Source: JBBSDV01 sp038240335
GTDB taxonomy: Bacteria; Chloroflexota; Dehalococcoidia; DSTF01; JACRBR01
Direction: 5' to 3'
DNA length: 16,353 nt
Assembly: GCA_038240335.1 (NCBI GenBank)
Contig: JBBSDV010000056.1
Location: 1 to 16,353 of the forward strand
This document shows positions 1 through 6,742 of this stretch, one piece after another. Below the pieces are notes generated by a model, which saw nothing but the letters and a program-made list of their open reading frames with translations, did no database searches and was not told the DNA's origin. The first letter of the stretch is position 1. Each line of letters starts with the position of its first letter. The position numbers and the translations under genes are program-made.

Positions 1-21
1 AGTTGGCAGTTGCCAGTTGGT
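1..21. repeat. Three-unit 7-bp repeat
   Basis: Three consecutive heptamers, AGTTGGC, AGTTGCC and AGTTGGT, open the window. The array may continue to the left of the edge. It belongs with the other 7-bp-period tracts noted at 55-160, 4744-4763, 9013-9032 and 12885-12960. Confidence 0.5.
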
Positions 22-54
22 CGTCGCTAGCTAGTGATGGTGTCAGCTTGTGCG

Positions 55-160
55 ATTCGGCTTCTCACCTCCCACGTGCCGTCGCTTCCCCTTCGCGACT
101 CCCGGCCTCCGGCCTCTGAGCTCCCGCTCCCTTTCGCTTCCCGCTTCCCTTAGGGACGCA
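55..160. repeat. Pyrimidine-rich degenerate heptad tract in a gene-free stretch
   Basis: The + strand here is almost all C and T with short G interruptions and shows 7-bp phasing, for example CGGCCTC twice in succession and CGCTTCC twice in succession. The purine-rich tract at 12885-12960 looks like its reverse complement in composition and phasing. Open frames across 1-267 are low-complexity Arg/Ser/Pro/Leu translations and are not credible genes. I see no other feature in this stretch before the ribosome site at 255. Confidence 0.45.
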
Positions 161-254
161 TCAACTCCGAAGGAGAAACTCCCACTACGGGCCTCCGCAC
201 CCTCAAGCGCGGGTAATCGCTGCCGATTCCTTACATACAGAAGAAAGAAAGTAT

Positions 255-260
255 GGAGGT
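255..260 (+). promoter_or_regulatory. Shine-Dalgarno site of the 28-aa microprotein
   Basis: A full GGAGGT lies 7 nt before the ATG at 268. It is one of the strongest ribosome sites in the window and is the main reason for believing the tiny reading frame behind it. Confidence 0.7.
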
Positions 261-267
261 AGGTCGC

Positions 268-354
268 ATGGCTCGTTACATCCCGCTCGCACTCGTCGCC
301 CTCAACGTACTCGCCGCTGCCGCTGTGTCGGTCGCGCCTTGGATGTGGGGCTAG
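268..354 (+). CDS. 28-aa single-pass membrane microprotein or leader peptide
   Basis: This frame encodes 28 residues: Met-Ala-Arg-Tyr, then an almost unbroken hydrophobic run of Leu, Val, Ala and Ile through about residue 23, ending Pro-Trp-Met-Trp-Gly. It would form one transmembrane helix with an Arg at the N-terminal side. GGAGGT sits 7 nt upstream, and a strong intrinsic terminator begins 26 bases after the stop, so the unit looks like a self-contained small transcript. I do not recognise the sequence. Alternatively, it could be a leader peptide controlling the terminator and hence the DUF5317-like gene downstream; the two Trp codons near its end (340-342 and 346-348) make attenuation conceivable, but no tryptophan-related gene follows. 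The coding call rests on the ribosome site and hydrophobic pattern, not on homology. Confidence 0.55.
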   Translation: MARYIPLALVALNVLAAAAVSVAPWMWG

Positions 355-379
355 ACACGCTCGGCGCAACCGAAGCGAC

Positions 380-408
380 AAACGCCCCCGCAATAGCGGG
401 GGCGTTTT
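380..408 (+). terminator. Rho-independent terminator
   Basis: A 12-bp perfect stem (380-391 with 396-407) closes a 4-nt AATA loop. The C-rich arm reads AACGCCCCCGC, and the hairpin runs into TTTT then GCTTT. It is the clearest intrinsic terminator in the window and lies between the 28-aa frame and the DUF5317-like gene. It could end the short transcript or act as an attenuator. Confidence 0.85.
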
Positions 409-560
409 GCTTTCCCACGAACGCCGCGCCCGCCAGCGTTCCGGCGCCAGCCGACGAGCCTCGCGTGCGCGCACGCGGCGCTTATCCGCCCCTCGCCCGC
501 GCCGATACTCCTACGCGTCCACCCGCAACGGGCATGCGCGTGAGGAGCGCCGGTTTGAGC

Positions 561-1112
561 ATGACCTCGAGGGGCGCCTACAGCGCCTGTTTCGCAATTG
601 GCCTCGCCACCGTGCAGCTTCTCGCCCTCCGGCTATCTCCGTCGCCGATCGCCGTCCGCGTGATCCTGCCGCTCACGATCGCCGCCGCACCGATCGCCCT
701 GTGGCCGCATCGGCGGCACATCGGCACCTGGATCATGATCGTCGGACTGCTCGCGAACCTTGGCGTGATCCTCGCGAACGGCGGCCTGATGCCAATCGAG
801 GAGCCGACCGTCGCCGCGGCGCTCGGGATCGAACGCGCATCGAGTTACCACCCCGGCGAGTGGATCGCCGGCTCGAAGGACGTACTGGTGCGGCCGGGCA
901 GCGGGCGGGCGATCGCGCTCGGCGACAGCATCACGATCGGCAGCGCACGGCGCGGCGTCGTCGCCAGCCCAGGCGATATCGTCGTCTGGGAGGGCCTGCT
1001 CGTGTTCGCCGCCGAGGCCTCCATCGCCTGGCAGCGCCGGCGACGTCAGAACCGTCTGGATAGAAGCGGGGTGACGGAAGCACCCGAGGCGAATCTCGAT
1101 CCTTCGTACTAG
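561..1112 (+). CDS. DUF5317-like membrane protein
   Basis: The 183-aa product has about three hydrophobic segments (residues 7-24, 30-47 and 56-72) followed by the motif ANGGLMP (72-78). A second half carries LGD at 120-122 and SPGDIVVWEGLLVF near 136-149, which looks like a last membrane segment. This order (membrane helices, NGG-MP, LGD, then GD before a final helix) is what I know of the uncharacterised DUF5317 family, found in Chloroflexota, Actinomycetota and Firmicutes; no biochemical role is established. The tail (155-183) is Arg-rich then acidic. Start choice is uncertain: AGGAG at 543-547 is 13 nt before ATG 561 but 7 nt before an in-frame TTG at 555; ATG 534 lacks a ribosome site. 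The next gene is convergent, with a repeat element between. Confidence 0.75.
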   Translation: MTSRGAYSACFAIGLATVQLLALRLSPSPIAVRVILPLTIAAAPIALWPHRRHIGTWIMIVGLLANLGVILANGGLMPIEEPTVAAALGIERASSYHPGEWIAGSKDVLVRPGSGRAIALGDSITIGSARRGVVASPGDIVVWEGLLVFAAEASIAWQRRRRQNRLDRSGVTEAPEANLDPSY

Positions 1113-1154
1113 GGTGCTCGCTTCTGACGGTTCTTAGTTTTCGTGACGAGACTG

Positions 1155-1296
1155 CATCGTCGGCGTTGTCCGACCTGCTCGCCTCATTCGCCGTGTCTGC
1201 TCGCGCGTACCCGGATACAGATTATGGGACGAGCGAAGTTTCGGGGGACACCCCCGAACCCCCGGCAGAAGCGCTGCGCCGTCTGCACTCCCGCTT
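1155..1296 (-). repeat. Dispersed hairpin element, copy B
   Basis: Read on the minus strand this matches the element at 8012-8155 over most of its length: AGTGC, GCGCAGCG, CTGCCG, the hairpin TTCGGGGG-TGT-CCCCCGAA (1240-1258), TGTATCCGGGTACGCGCGAG, and a CGCCGACGATG end. It lies between two convergent genes (DUF5317-like and hydrolase) in a gap of about 375 bases. I see no gene in the remainder of 1113-1489. Confidence 0.8.
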
Positions 1297-1489
1297 CATT
1301 TGACCGGCGTTCGAATCCACGCTCAGCGTCACACAGCGGGTCCTGCCGTTACGTTTCACAAGCACTGCGCTAACGCTCGCTCATCTCCGGCGCCCGAACC
1401 CGAGCCTCGTCCGGACATGCGTGAGCACGGAGCGTCACAGACGCGGGCGCGCCGTCGTCGACTTTGGCGACGTTGCCCCAGACGCCAAA

Positions 1490-2098
1490 TCATCCGGACA
1501 GTGTCGAGAGAAACGAGAGCACGCGTTCCCAAAGCAGTTTTGCCGCGTCGCCGTCGTATTCCGCTTTCATCGACTCGTCGGTGAAGAGGTGGCCGGCGAT
1601 TGGATACTCGTACAACTGAAACGCGGCACCGCTCGACCGCACCGTGTCTGCGAGGCTATCGACCCACGCCTGCTCGCGAAACGGGTCATCGACGCCGTAA
1701 TGCACCTGCACTGGCGTCGAGGGCGGCCAGATAAGCGAGCCATCGCCGCCGAACTGCCCGAACATCGCGAGCGGGATCGCCGCGCCGAACAGGACGGCCG
1801 CCAGCGCGCCCGGGCGCTCCGCGGCGAGGTACTCGGCCAAACCGCCGCCATTCGAGAAGCCGGCATAGACCAGCGCCTGCGGCAGCCCGTCGACGGCGGC
1901 GCGCGCCCGCCGCAACAGCTCTGCGTATCCCAGCGCTTGCACGTACGCATCAGCCCGCTCGTAGTCGTCGAACACCACGCCGTCTTCATACAGATTCGGC
2001 GCGTGAACCGTGTGACCAGCGGCGCGCAGCCGATCCGCGGCGTAAGTGACGCCGGCGCGCACGCCGAGCACGCTGTGGAACAGAACGAGGTCGGCCAT
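1490..2098 (-). CDS. Dienelactone hydrolase-like alpha/beta hydrolase
   Basis: The 202-aa protein has the small single-domain alpha/beta-hydrolase layout of the dienelactone hydrolase family. The N-terminal strand reads MADLVLFHSVLG, with HAPNLYEDG near 32-40. The nucleophile elbow is GFSNGG with Ser82, the acid is Asp137 or Asp138 in YGVDDPF, and the base is His170 in IAGHLFTD. Classical dienelactone hydrolase has Cys as nucleophile; Ser here suggests a general esterase or another member. No signal peptide is seen, so it is cytoplasmic. The start at 2098 puts strand 1 directly at the N-terminus, and no ribosome site precedes it; a TATCAT five bases upstream suggests a leaderless message. The substrate cannot be read from the sequence. 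Confidence 0.85.
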   Translation of the reverse strand: MADLVLFHSVLGVRAGVTYAADRLRAAGHTVHAPNLYEDGVVFDDYERADAYVQALGYAELLRRARAAVDGLPQALVYAGFSNGGGLAEYLAAERPGALAAVLFGAAIPLAMFGQFGGDGSLIWPPSTPVQVHYGVDDPFREQAWVDSLADTVRSSGAAFQLYEYPIAGHLFTDESMKAEYDGDAAKLLWERVLSFLSTLSG

Positions 2099-2103
2099 GC
2101 CCG

Positions 2104-2109
2104 ATGATA
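2104..2109 (-). promoter_or_regulatory. Possible -10 element (TATCAT), leaderless start
   Basis: TATCAT on the minus strand ends 5 nt before the hydrolase ATG, and no Shine-Dalgarno site is present. This spacing would put transcription start at or next to the ATG. No convincing -35 is seen. Confidence 0.35.
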
Positions 2110-2147
2110 CCGCGACCATCGAGGATGGCGGCGGGCGGCGCGACCAC

Positions 2148-2159
2148 GTGGTGCACCAC
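2148..2159. promoter_or_regulatory. 12-bp perfect palindrome upstream of the hydrolase gene
   Basis: GTGGTGCACCAC is a perfect palindrome about 50 bp upstream of the hydrolase start, overlapping CCACGTGG (2144-2151). It could be an operator, but GC-rich palindromes of this length arise by chance fairly often, and no regulator gene adjoins it. Confidence 0.25.
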
Positions 2160-2244
2160 CCGGCCGCCGGCGGCGACCTGCGATAGCGAGGGCAACGACT
2201 AACGCAGACCCACCTGCGCCATCGTACGGACGCGGTCTCACCGA

Positions 2245-2510
2245 GTTCTCGCCACGTTCCGTGGTGAGAACTGCACGGATCGCGTCGATCCACGCAACGC
2301 GGCGATCGCCGACCGCGGCGACGGACGTCGCTGCCTCGCCAAGCGTTGTTGGCGACGGAGGGCGGGACACCTCGCGCAAGGAGTGTGTCCGGGCCGAACG
2401 GCGTGCGGCGCACAGCACACTCGCCCCCAGCGATGAACCACCAATATCTCAGGGTTTGATCGACGCGAACACGGGATCACGCTGACGGCGGCAACGCGCG
2501 GCGGCGCGTT
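2245..2510. other. Hairpin-dense gene-free region between divergent genes
   Basis: The 468-base gap 2099-2566 has no credible gene. It holds a series of inverted repeats: 2245-2256 with 2260-2271 (11 of 12 positions match, the twelfth being G-T, loop TTC); GGATCG-CGT-CGATCC (2277-2291); palindrome CGGCGATCGCCG (2300-2311); GCGACG-GA-CGTCGC (2318-2331); TCGCCAA-6 nt-TTGGCGA (2336-2355); GGACAC with GTGTCC (2365-2390); and AACGCGC-GGCG-GCGCGTT (2493-2510). The first is clearly beyond routine. The rest may partly reflect high GC. The region could be a structured non-coding RNA or a 5' leader of either flanking gene; it matches no RNA family I recognise. Confidence 0.35.
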
Positions 2511-2566
2511 CAATGGGTTCGACACCAGATCGACGACACGCGTATCGGACGAAAGTAACACGCCCC

Positions 2567-3307
2567 ATGAGCACGGCAACGCTGATCATTCCCGCCCGAT
2601 CGCGCGGTATGGCGCATCTCCCCGATCTCCAGGATTTCTGCGCCACGCTTTCGACGTTCTTGCAGGAGAACGTCCGCCTCTGGATGGTCGAGGAGGCCGA
2701 CTGGAAGGCCGCCGTGGACGAGTGCGATAGCTTCCAGCAGCTCGAGCTGATGGACCATCACGGCGAACCGATCATCGCGGCGCCGATGAGCGCCGCTCCG
2801 TTTACCTACCTCGACGATGGACGGCCCGACTGGGGGACGATGTGGCAGGGCTTCTGCGAACTGGCCCTGTACGGTGGTCCGCCCCACCGCGGCAGCGACG
2901 AGGCACTCGCGACACCCCGTGCGATGCCGGATGAGGTGGTCGAAGACGACATGATCGAGGAGACGATCAGGGGCATCGGCGAAACGACCGGCCTGGCGGC
3001 ATCGCCGACCGCGGGCGGCTGGCTCGCCGTCGCCTGCGATTCAAAACGCATGGCGGCGTGGCTCAGCGCAGTGATCATTCTCGAGAACGTCGATGCGCGC
3101 TCGGAAGGCGCAATACTGTTCGTGCCCGGCGGCCATGGCTTCGAGTTGAAGGACCAGGTGAAGAGCGTCATCACCGTCGTCGCGAAATCGTTCCACTACT
3201 GGCAGGAGCACATCGCCAACGAAGCAGCGGGCGAGTCCCCCGCCCGCGCCGAAGCGCGCCGCGTGCTGCAGGGCGAAGTAATCGCCCGCCTCCGCCGCGC
3301 CAGCTAA
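2567..3307 (+). CDS. Conserved-looking protein of unknown function, 246 aa
   Basis: I do not recognise a named family. The protein is soluble, without signal peptide or membrane segments, and looks like two parts. Residues 20-110 contain FLQENVRLWMVEEADW and end in the glycine/proline motif YGGPPHRG (102-109). Residues 125-215 contain IRGIGETTGL, GGWLAVACDSKRMAAWL, ENVDAR and the run VITVVAKSFHYWQEH (201-215). Densely packed Trp, His and Gly motifs of this sort usually mean a conserved fold rather than a random frame. The start at 2567 is the first sensible ATG; no ribosome site precedes it, and TAACAC five bases upstream hints at a leaderless message. ATG 2609 is the alternative. The neighbouring fucosidase gene is convergent, so context says little about function. 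Confidence 0.7.
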   Translation: MSTATLIIPARSRGMAHLPDLQDFCATLSTFLQENVRLWMVEEADWKAAVDECDSFQQLELMDHHGEPIIAAPMSAAPFTYLDDGRPDWGTMWQGFCELALYGGPPHRGSDEALATPRAMPDEVVEDDMIEETIRGIGETTGLAASPTAGGWLAVACDSKRMAAWLSAVIILENVDARSEGAILFVPGGHGFELKDQVKSVITVVAKSFHYWQEHIANEAAGESPARAEARRVLQGEVIARLRRAS

Positions 3308-3478
3308 GGTCTCCTCAGCTCGCTCGCCGGCCGGTGCGACATCGCGTCGCGATGGCGGTGCAGGTCATTCGACACCGAGCGGATAGGTCCGGAGACTGAT
3401 TCTTAACGGATGCCCGAGGCTGGGCGCCGGACCCACGGCAATCGGTATCGCCGCCGGCTCCAACGACAACGCCCGACC

Positions 3479-4729
3479 CTACACCGGCCGCTCGGCGAAG
3501 TCGAGCGCGAGCACCGTCGCGTATTCGTCGATGCTCGACTCCGGCACCGTGATCGTCACCTCGCCGAGCGGATCCGGGTTAACCCACTGGTCGACGATCG
3601 AGCAGCGGCCGCGAAAGTCGAGCATCGTGCCGCTGCCGAGCGCGCGCACCGAGCGCAGGCGCTTGATCCGCACGCCGCGCACGGTGACGGACGTGTACGG
3701 CCGCATCAGGAGATGGAGGTAAGTGATGCCGTCCTTCTGCGTCGAAGGGCCGTAGAACTGCCACGGCTCGAGACCGGGCTTCGTGTCGAGAATGCTCTCG
3801 CGGTGCTTCGCCATCCAGCCCTCGATCACCTCGATGCGCTCGGCCAGCTCCGGTTGCAGGCGCCCGTCGCCCATCGGGCTGACGTTGAGGAGGAGGTTGC
3901 CGCCGCGACCCGCGATCTCGCAGAGCGAGTGGATGAGCCGCCGCGCCGACTTGAAGTGCGTGTCGGCCGTGTTGTAGCCCCAGCTCTCGTTGATCGTCAT
4001 GCAGGCTTCCCACGGCCGCGACGGCGGCAGCGCGGGCACGAACTGCTCAGGCGTGTCGAAATCGCCGGCGCCCGGCAGCCGGTCGTTGATCAGCAGCTCC
4101 GGCTGCAACTCGAGCATCATCTTGCGCAGCTCGTGAACGCGCCACTGGTCGGCGCTGCGCTCCCACCCGCCATCGAACCAGACGAGATCGATCTTGCCGT
4201 AGTTCGTCAACAGCTCCCGCATCTGCCCGAACATCGCGTCGACGAAGCGCGGCCAGCGCTCCGGATCGATCGCCTTCCCGGCGGGGAACTGGTACGGCTG
4301 ATCGGCCTGGGTGAAGGCCGGGTAGTCCGGGTGATGCCAGTCGATCAGCGAGAAGTAAAAGCCGATGCGAATGCCCTCGGCCCGCATCGCGTCGACGAAC
4401 TCGCGCACAATGTCGCGGGCATATGGCGAGTGCATCACCGAGTAGTCGGTGTGCTTCGTGTCGAACATCGCGTAGCCGTCGTGATGCTTCGTCGTGATCA
4501 CGGCGTAGCGCATGCCCGCCCGCTTCGCCATCTTCGCCCACGCCCGCGGGTCGTACGCCTGCGGGTCGAACGTCGCGGCGCTCGCGTGGTACTCCTCGAC
4601 CGGGACCGTGGAGCAAAGCGGCAGCGCGAACACCGCGCCGACAAGCGGCCACGAGAGCTCGATCCCCTGCTGGCTGCTGTGCCCCCAGTGCACGAACATC
4701 CCGAACCGCGCCGTATCAAACCACGTCAT
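3479..4729 (-). CDS. Alpha-L-fucosidase, glycoside hydrolase family 29
   Basis: The 416-aa enzyme should release alpha-L-fucose from oligosaccharides by a retaining mechanism. Family landmarks are in order: WFDTARFGMFVHWG at the start, EEYH (45-48), TTKHHDGYAMF (79-89, with the paired His), SPYARDIV, GFYFSLIDWHH (123-133), the nucleophile in DLVWFDGGW (Asp186), INDRLP, TINESWGYN, and GNLLLNVSPMGDG in the C-terminal part of the barrel. A small beta-domain follows. No signal peptide is present, so it probably acts in the cytoplasm on imported sugars. The start at 4729 puts the FGMFVHWG strand at its usual distance; longer upstream reading runs into repeat sequence. The gene is divergent from the 4895 gene, with about 165 bases between them. 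Confidence 0.93.
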   Translation of the reverse strand: MTWFDTARFGMFVHWGHSSQQGIELSWPLVGAVFALPLCSTVPVEEYHASAATFDPQAYDPRAWAKMAKRAGMRYAVITTKHHDGYAMFDTKHTDYSVMHSPYARDIVREFVDAMRAEGIRIGFYFSLIDWHHPDYPAFTQADQPYQFPAGKAIDPERWPRFVDAMFGQMRELLTNYGKIDLVWFDGGWERSADQWRVHELRKMMLELQPELLINDRLPGAGDFDTPEQFVPALPPSRPWEACMTINESWGYNTADTHFKSARRLIHSLCEIAGRGGNLLLNVSPMGDGRLQPELAERIEVIEGWMAKHRESILDTKPGLEPWQFYGPSTQKDGITYLHLLMRPYTSVTVRGVRIKRLRSVRALGSGTMLDFRGRCSIVDQWVNPDPLGEVTITVPESSIDEYATVLALDFAERPV

Positions 4730-4736
4730 GCCGAAT

Positions 4737-4742
4737 AGTCTA
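4737..4742 (-). promoter_or_regulatory. Possible -10 element (TAGACT) of the fucosidase gene
   Basis: TAGACT on the minus strand ends 7 nt before the ATG, and no Shine-Dalgarno site is present, so the message may be leaderless. The 7-bp repeat array 4744-4763 occupies the spacer and -35 position. Confidence 0.35.
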
Positions 4743-4743
4743 C

Positions 4744-4763
4744 TGGTGATTGGTGATTGGTGA
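4744..4763. repeat. TGGTGAT heptamer array
   Basis: Nearly three units of TGGTGAT stand in perfect tandem, 14 to 34 bases upstream of the fucosidase ATG. The same unit recurs at 9013-9032 upstream of the S49 peptidase gene. Both arrays have the same orientation relative to the gene they precede. Confidence 0.75.
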
Positions 4764-4894
4764 CTCACAGAGCACGAGGGTCCGATCCACAGATGGCGAG
4801 AGCGAACACAGATATGTGAGCCGCACACCTCGTCCGTGAACTACGAAGATCGACCGCGATCCCCCCATCTGATACAACGGCTGCGGAGCCATCA

Positions 4895-6481
4895 ATGCAG
4901 CGTCACGCAACGAAAATCGGCATCGTCCTCATCGCCGTGCTGATCGCGATCATCGTGCTGCTCGTCGTCCGCGCCGATCGGGCCGATGCGCCGACGCCCG
5001 CCGACGGCGAGCCGACGTCGCCCCCATCCACGCACAAGGGCCCGCGCTCGATCGCCGAGGAGAACGCGCTGCCCGGCGATGCCGGCTGGAAGATCGATCG
5101 GCCGGCGCTGATCGGCGAGATCGCGGCCTACGCCGGGCAGACGAGCATCGATCGCGGCGGCTCGCTCGACCTATTCGTCAGCACGATGGCCGATGGCGCA
5201 AAGTACGAGGCGGATGTCTTTCGCATGGGCTGGTACGGCGGCGCCGGCGGCCGGCTCGTAAAGTCAATCAAGAACATCGAGGGCGAGAACCAGGGGCGCT
5301 GGGATCCGTTGCGCGGCGTTCAGGACTGCAAGACCTGCAAGGTCGATCCGGCGACACTCGAGATCGAGGCGCACTGGAAACGCAGCCTGCAGATCAAGAC
5401 CGGCGACGACTGGGTGAGCGGCTACTATGTTGTCAAGCTGCACGAGCTGAAGACCGACACGAGCGCGTACGCCATCTTCGTACTTCGCGACGACGCGTCG
5501 ATGGCGCCGATGATCGTGCAGGCGTCGACGAATACGTGGCAGGCGTACAACGCCTGGGGCGACGCCAGCCTCTACGGCTCGTTCGGCGCCGACCGCCGCT
5601 ATGTCGAGAAGACGCGGCGCGCCTACCGAGTGTCGTACGACCGGCCGTACGACGTGGACATCAACGGCGAGAAGCAGTATGGCGCCGGCGAATTCCTTCG
5701 CTGGGAATATAACTTCGTCCGCTGGTCCGAGCAGATGGGCTACGACATGACGTACACGACGAACGTCGACGTCTCGCAGAACGGCGACGCGATCAAGAAG
5801 CACCGTATGTTCGTCTCGCTCGGCCACGATGAGTACTGGACGAAGCAGCAGCGCGACGCCGTCGAGGGCGCGCGCGATGCCGGTGTCAATATCGCCTTCC
5901 TTGGAGGCAACGAGGCCTACTGGCAGGGCCGCCTGGAGCCCGACGGCAACGGCGATGCGGCGCGCGTGCTCACGGTCTACAAGGACGCGACGCTCGACCC
6001 GAAGGCGCGCGATAATCCGAAGGAGACGACCGTGCTCTTCCGCGACCCGCCTGTGAGCCGGCCGCAGAGCATGCTCTCCGGCCTCGCGTACGGATCGAAC
6101 ACGCAGCCCGACTACATCGCCTGGCGCGCCGCGAACACCGATTCGTGGATCTTTGACGGCAGCGGCGTCGCCCAGGGCGATGCCTTCCCCGGCATCGTCG
6201 GCTATGAGTACGACCACGCCGCCGTGCCCGACGAACGGCCGGACAACCTCACCGTCGTCGGCAGCTCCTCCGTCAACGGCTTTCTCGGCAGCGACACGTC
6301 GCTCTCGGTGACGTACGCCGCGGCGAATGGCGCCGTCGTCTTCTCGGCCGGCACAATCGCCTGGTCGTGGGGGCTCGATGACTACGGCCACGAATCGCGC
6401 GGCGCATTCGCCGCCCCGCCGCTGCAAAAGGTCACCGGAAACATCATCGACCGCATGACGCAGCCGCGCGTCGCGCGGTAG
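4895..6481 (+). CDS. Membrane-anchored protein with N,N-dimethylformamidase large-subunit-like domain
   Basis: This 528-aa protein begins with one membrane helix (residues 8-25), then a Pro/Ala/Asp linker (30-60), so most of it should lie outside the membrane. The rest resembles the C-terminal domain of N,N-dimethylformamidase beta (large) subunits: FRMGWYGGAGGRLV (109-122), IVQASTNTWQAYNAWGD (207-223), AYRVSYDRPYD, GEFLRWEYNFVRW (265-277), FVSLGHDEYWT (306-316) and FLGGNEAYWQ (335-344). A CKTC pair (145-148) may bind metal or form a disulfide. Dimethylformamidase hydrolyses DMF to dimethylamine and formate, but most proteins with this domain have no known substrate, and the enzyme's small subunit is not encoded nearby, so that activity should not be assumed. 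GGAG at 4885-4888 lies 6 nt before the ATG. Confidence 0.8.
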   Translation: MQRHATKIGIVLIAVLIAIIVLLVVRADRADAPTPADGEPTSPPSTHKGPRSIAEENALPGDAGWKIDRPALIGEIAAYAGQTSIDRGGSLDLFVSTMADGAKYEADVFRMGWYGGAGGRLVKSIKNIEGENQGRWDPLRGVQDCKTCKVDPATLEIEAHWKRSLQIKTGDDWVSGYYVVKLHELKTDTSAYAIFVLRDDASMAPMIVQASTNTWQAYNAWGDASLYGSFGADRRYVEKTRRAYRVSYDRPYDVDINGEKQYGAGEFLRWEYNFVRWSEQMGYDMTYTTNVDVSQNGDAIKKHRMFVSLGHDEYWTKQQRDAVEGARDAGVNIAFLGGNEAYWQGRLEPDGNGDAARVLTVYKDATLDPKARDNPKETTVLFRDPPVSRPQSMLSGLAYGSNTQPDYIAWRAANTDSWIFDGSGVAQGDAFPGIVGYEYDHAAVPDERPDNLTVVGSSSVNGFLGSDTSLSVTYAAANGAVVFSAGTIAWSWGLDDYGHESRGAFAAPPLQKVTGNIIDRMTQPRVAR

Positions 6482-6500
6482 GCGACTCCGGCAAGAAGGC

Positions 6501-6620
6501 TGGAGTGCGGAGGGCGCAGCGCCTCTGCCGGCCTGCTCGCTGTGGAGAGTCGGGGGTGTCCCTCAGACTTCTTCTCTACTTAAACAAAGCACCCGTGTCC
6601 GCTCTCGCGTACCCGGCGAA
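6501..6620 (+). repeat. Dispersed hairpin element, copy D, with 3' module inverted
   Basis: The left part (GGAGTGCGG, GGCGCAGCGCCTCTGCCG, CGGGGGTGTCCCTC) matches the other copies on the + strand. The final module at 6591-6616 (ACCCGTGTCCGCTCTCGCGT then ACCCGG) is instead the reverse complement of the CCGGGTACGCG...GCGGA.ACGG module in copies A and B. It lies between the convergent 4895 gene and selD. Nothing else is seen in 6482-6742. Confidence 0.75.
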
Positions 6621-6742
6621 CCGGCGACGAAGCCGGAATCAGGCTGATCCCGCGCTCGCGCCCAGCGGGGTCACGCCATCCTCGTTCGTTGTGCACGGGC
6701 GATCCAGATTCCAGCAGCCAGCTTCCGGCATCGACCTCGACG

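Noticed and set aside
1300..1325. tRNA T-arm-like GTTCGAATCC
   Set aside because: The flanking 5-bp stem does not pair and no acceptor, D or anticodon arms can be placed around it.
3340..3354. CATCGCGTCGCGATG hairpin after the 246-aa gene
   Set aside because: It is short, with no T-run after it; not enough to call a terminator.
3410..4738. 442-codon plus-strand open frame
   Set aside because: It is antisense to the fucosidase gene and its translation is Arg/His/Val/Ala-rich low-complexity sequence, a typical shadow of a GC-rich gene.
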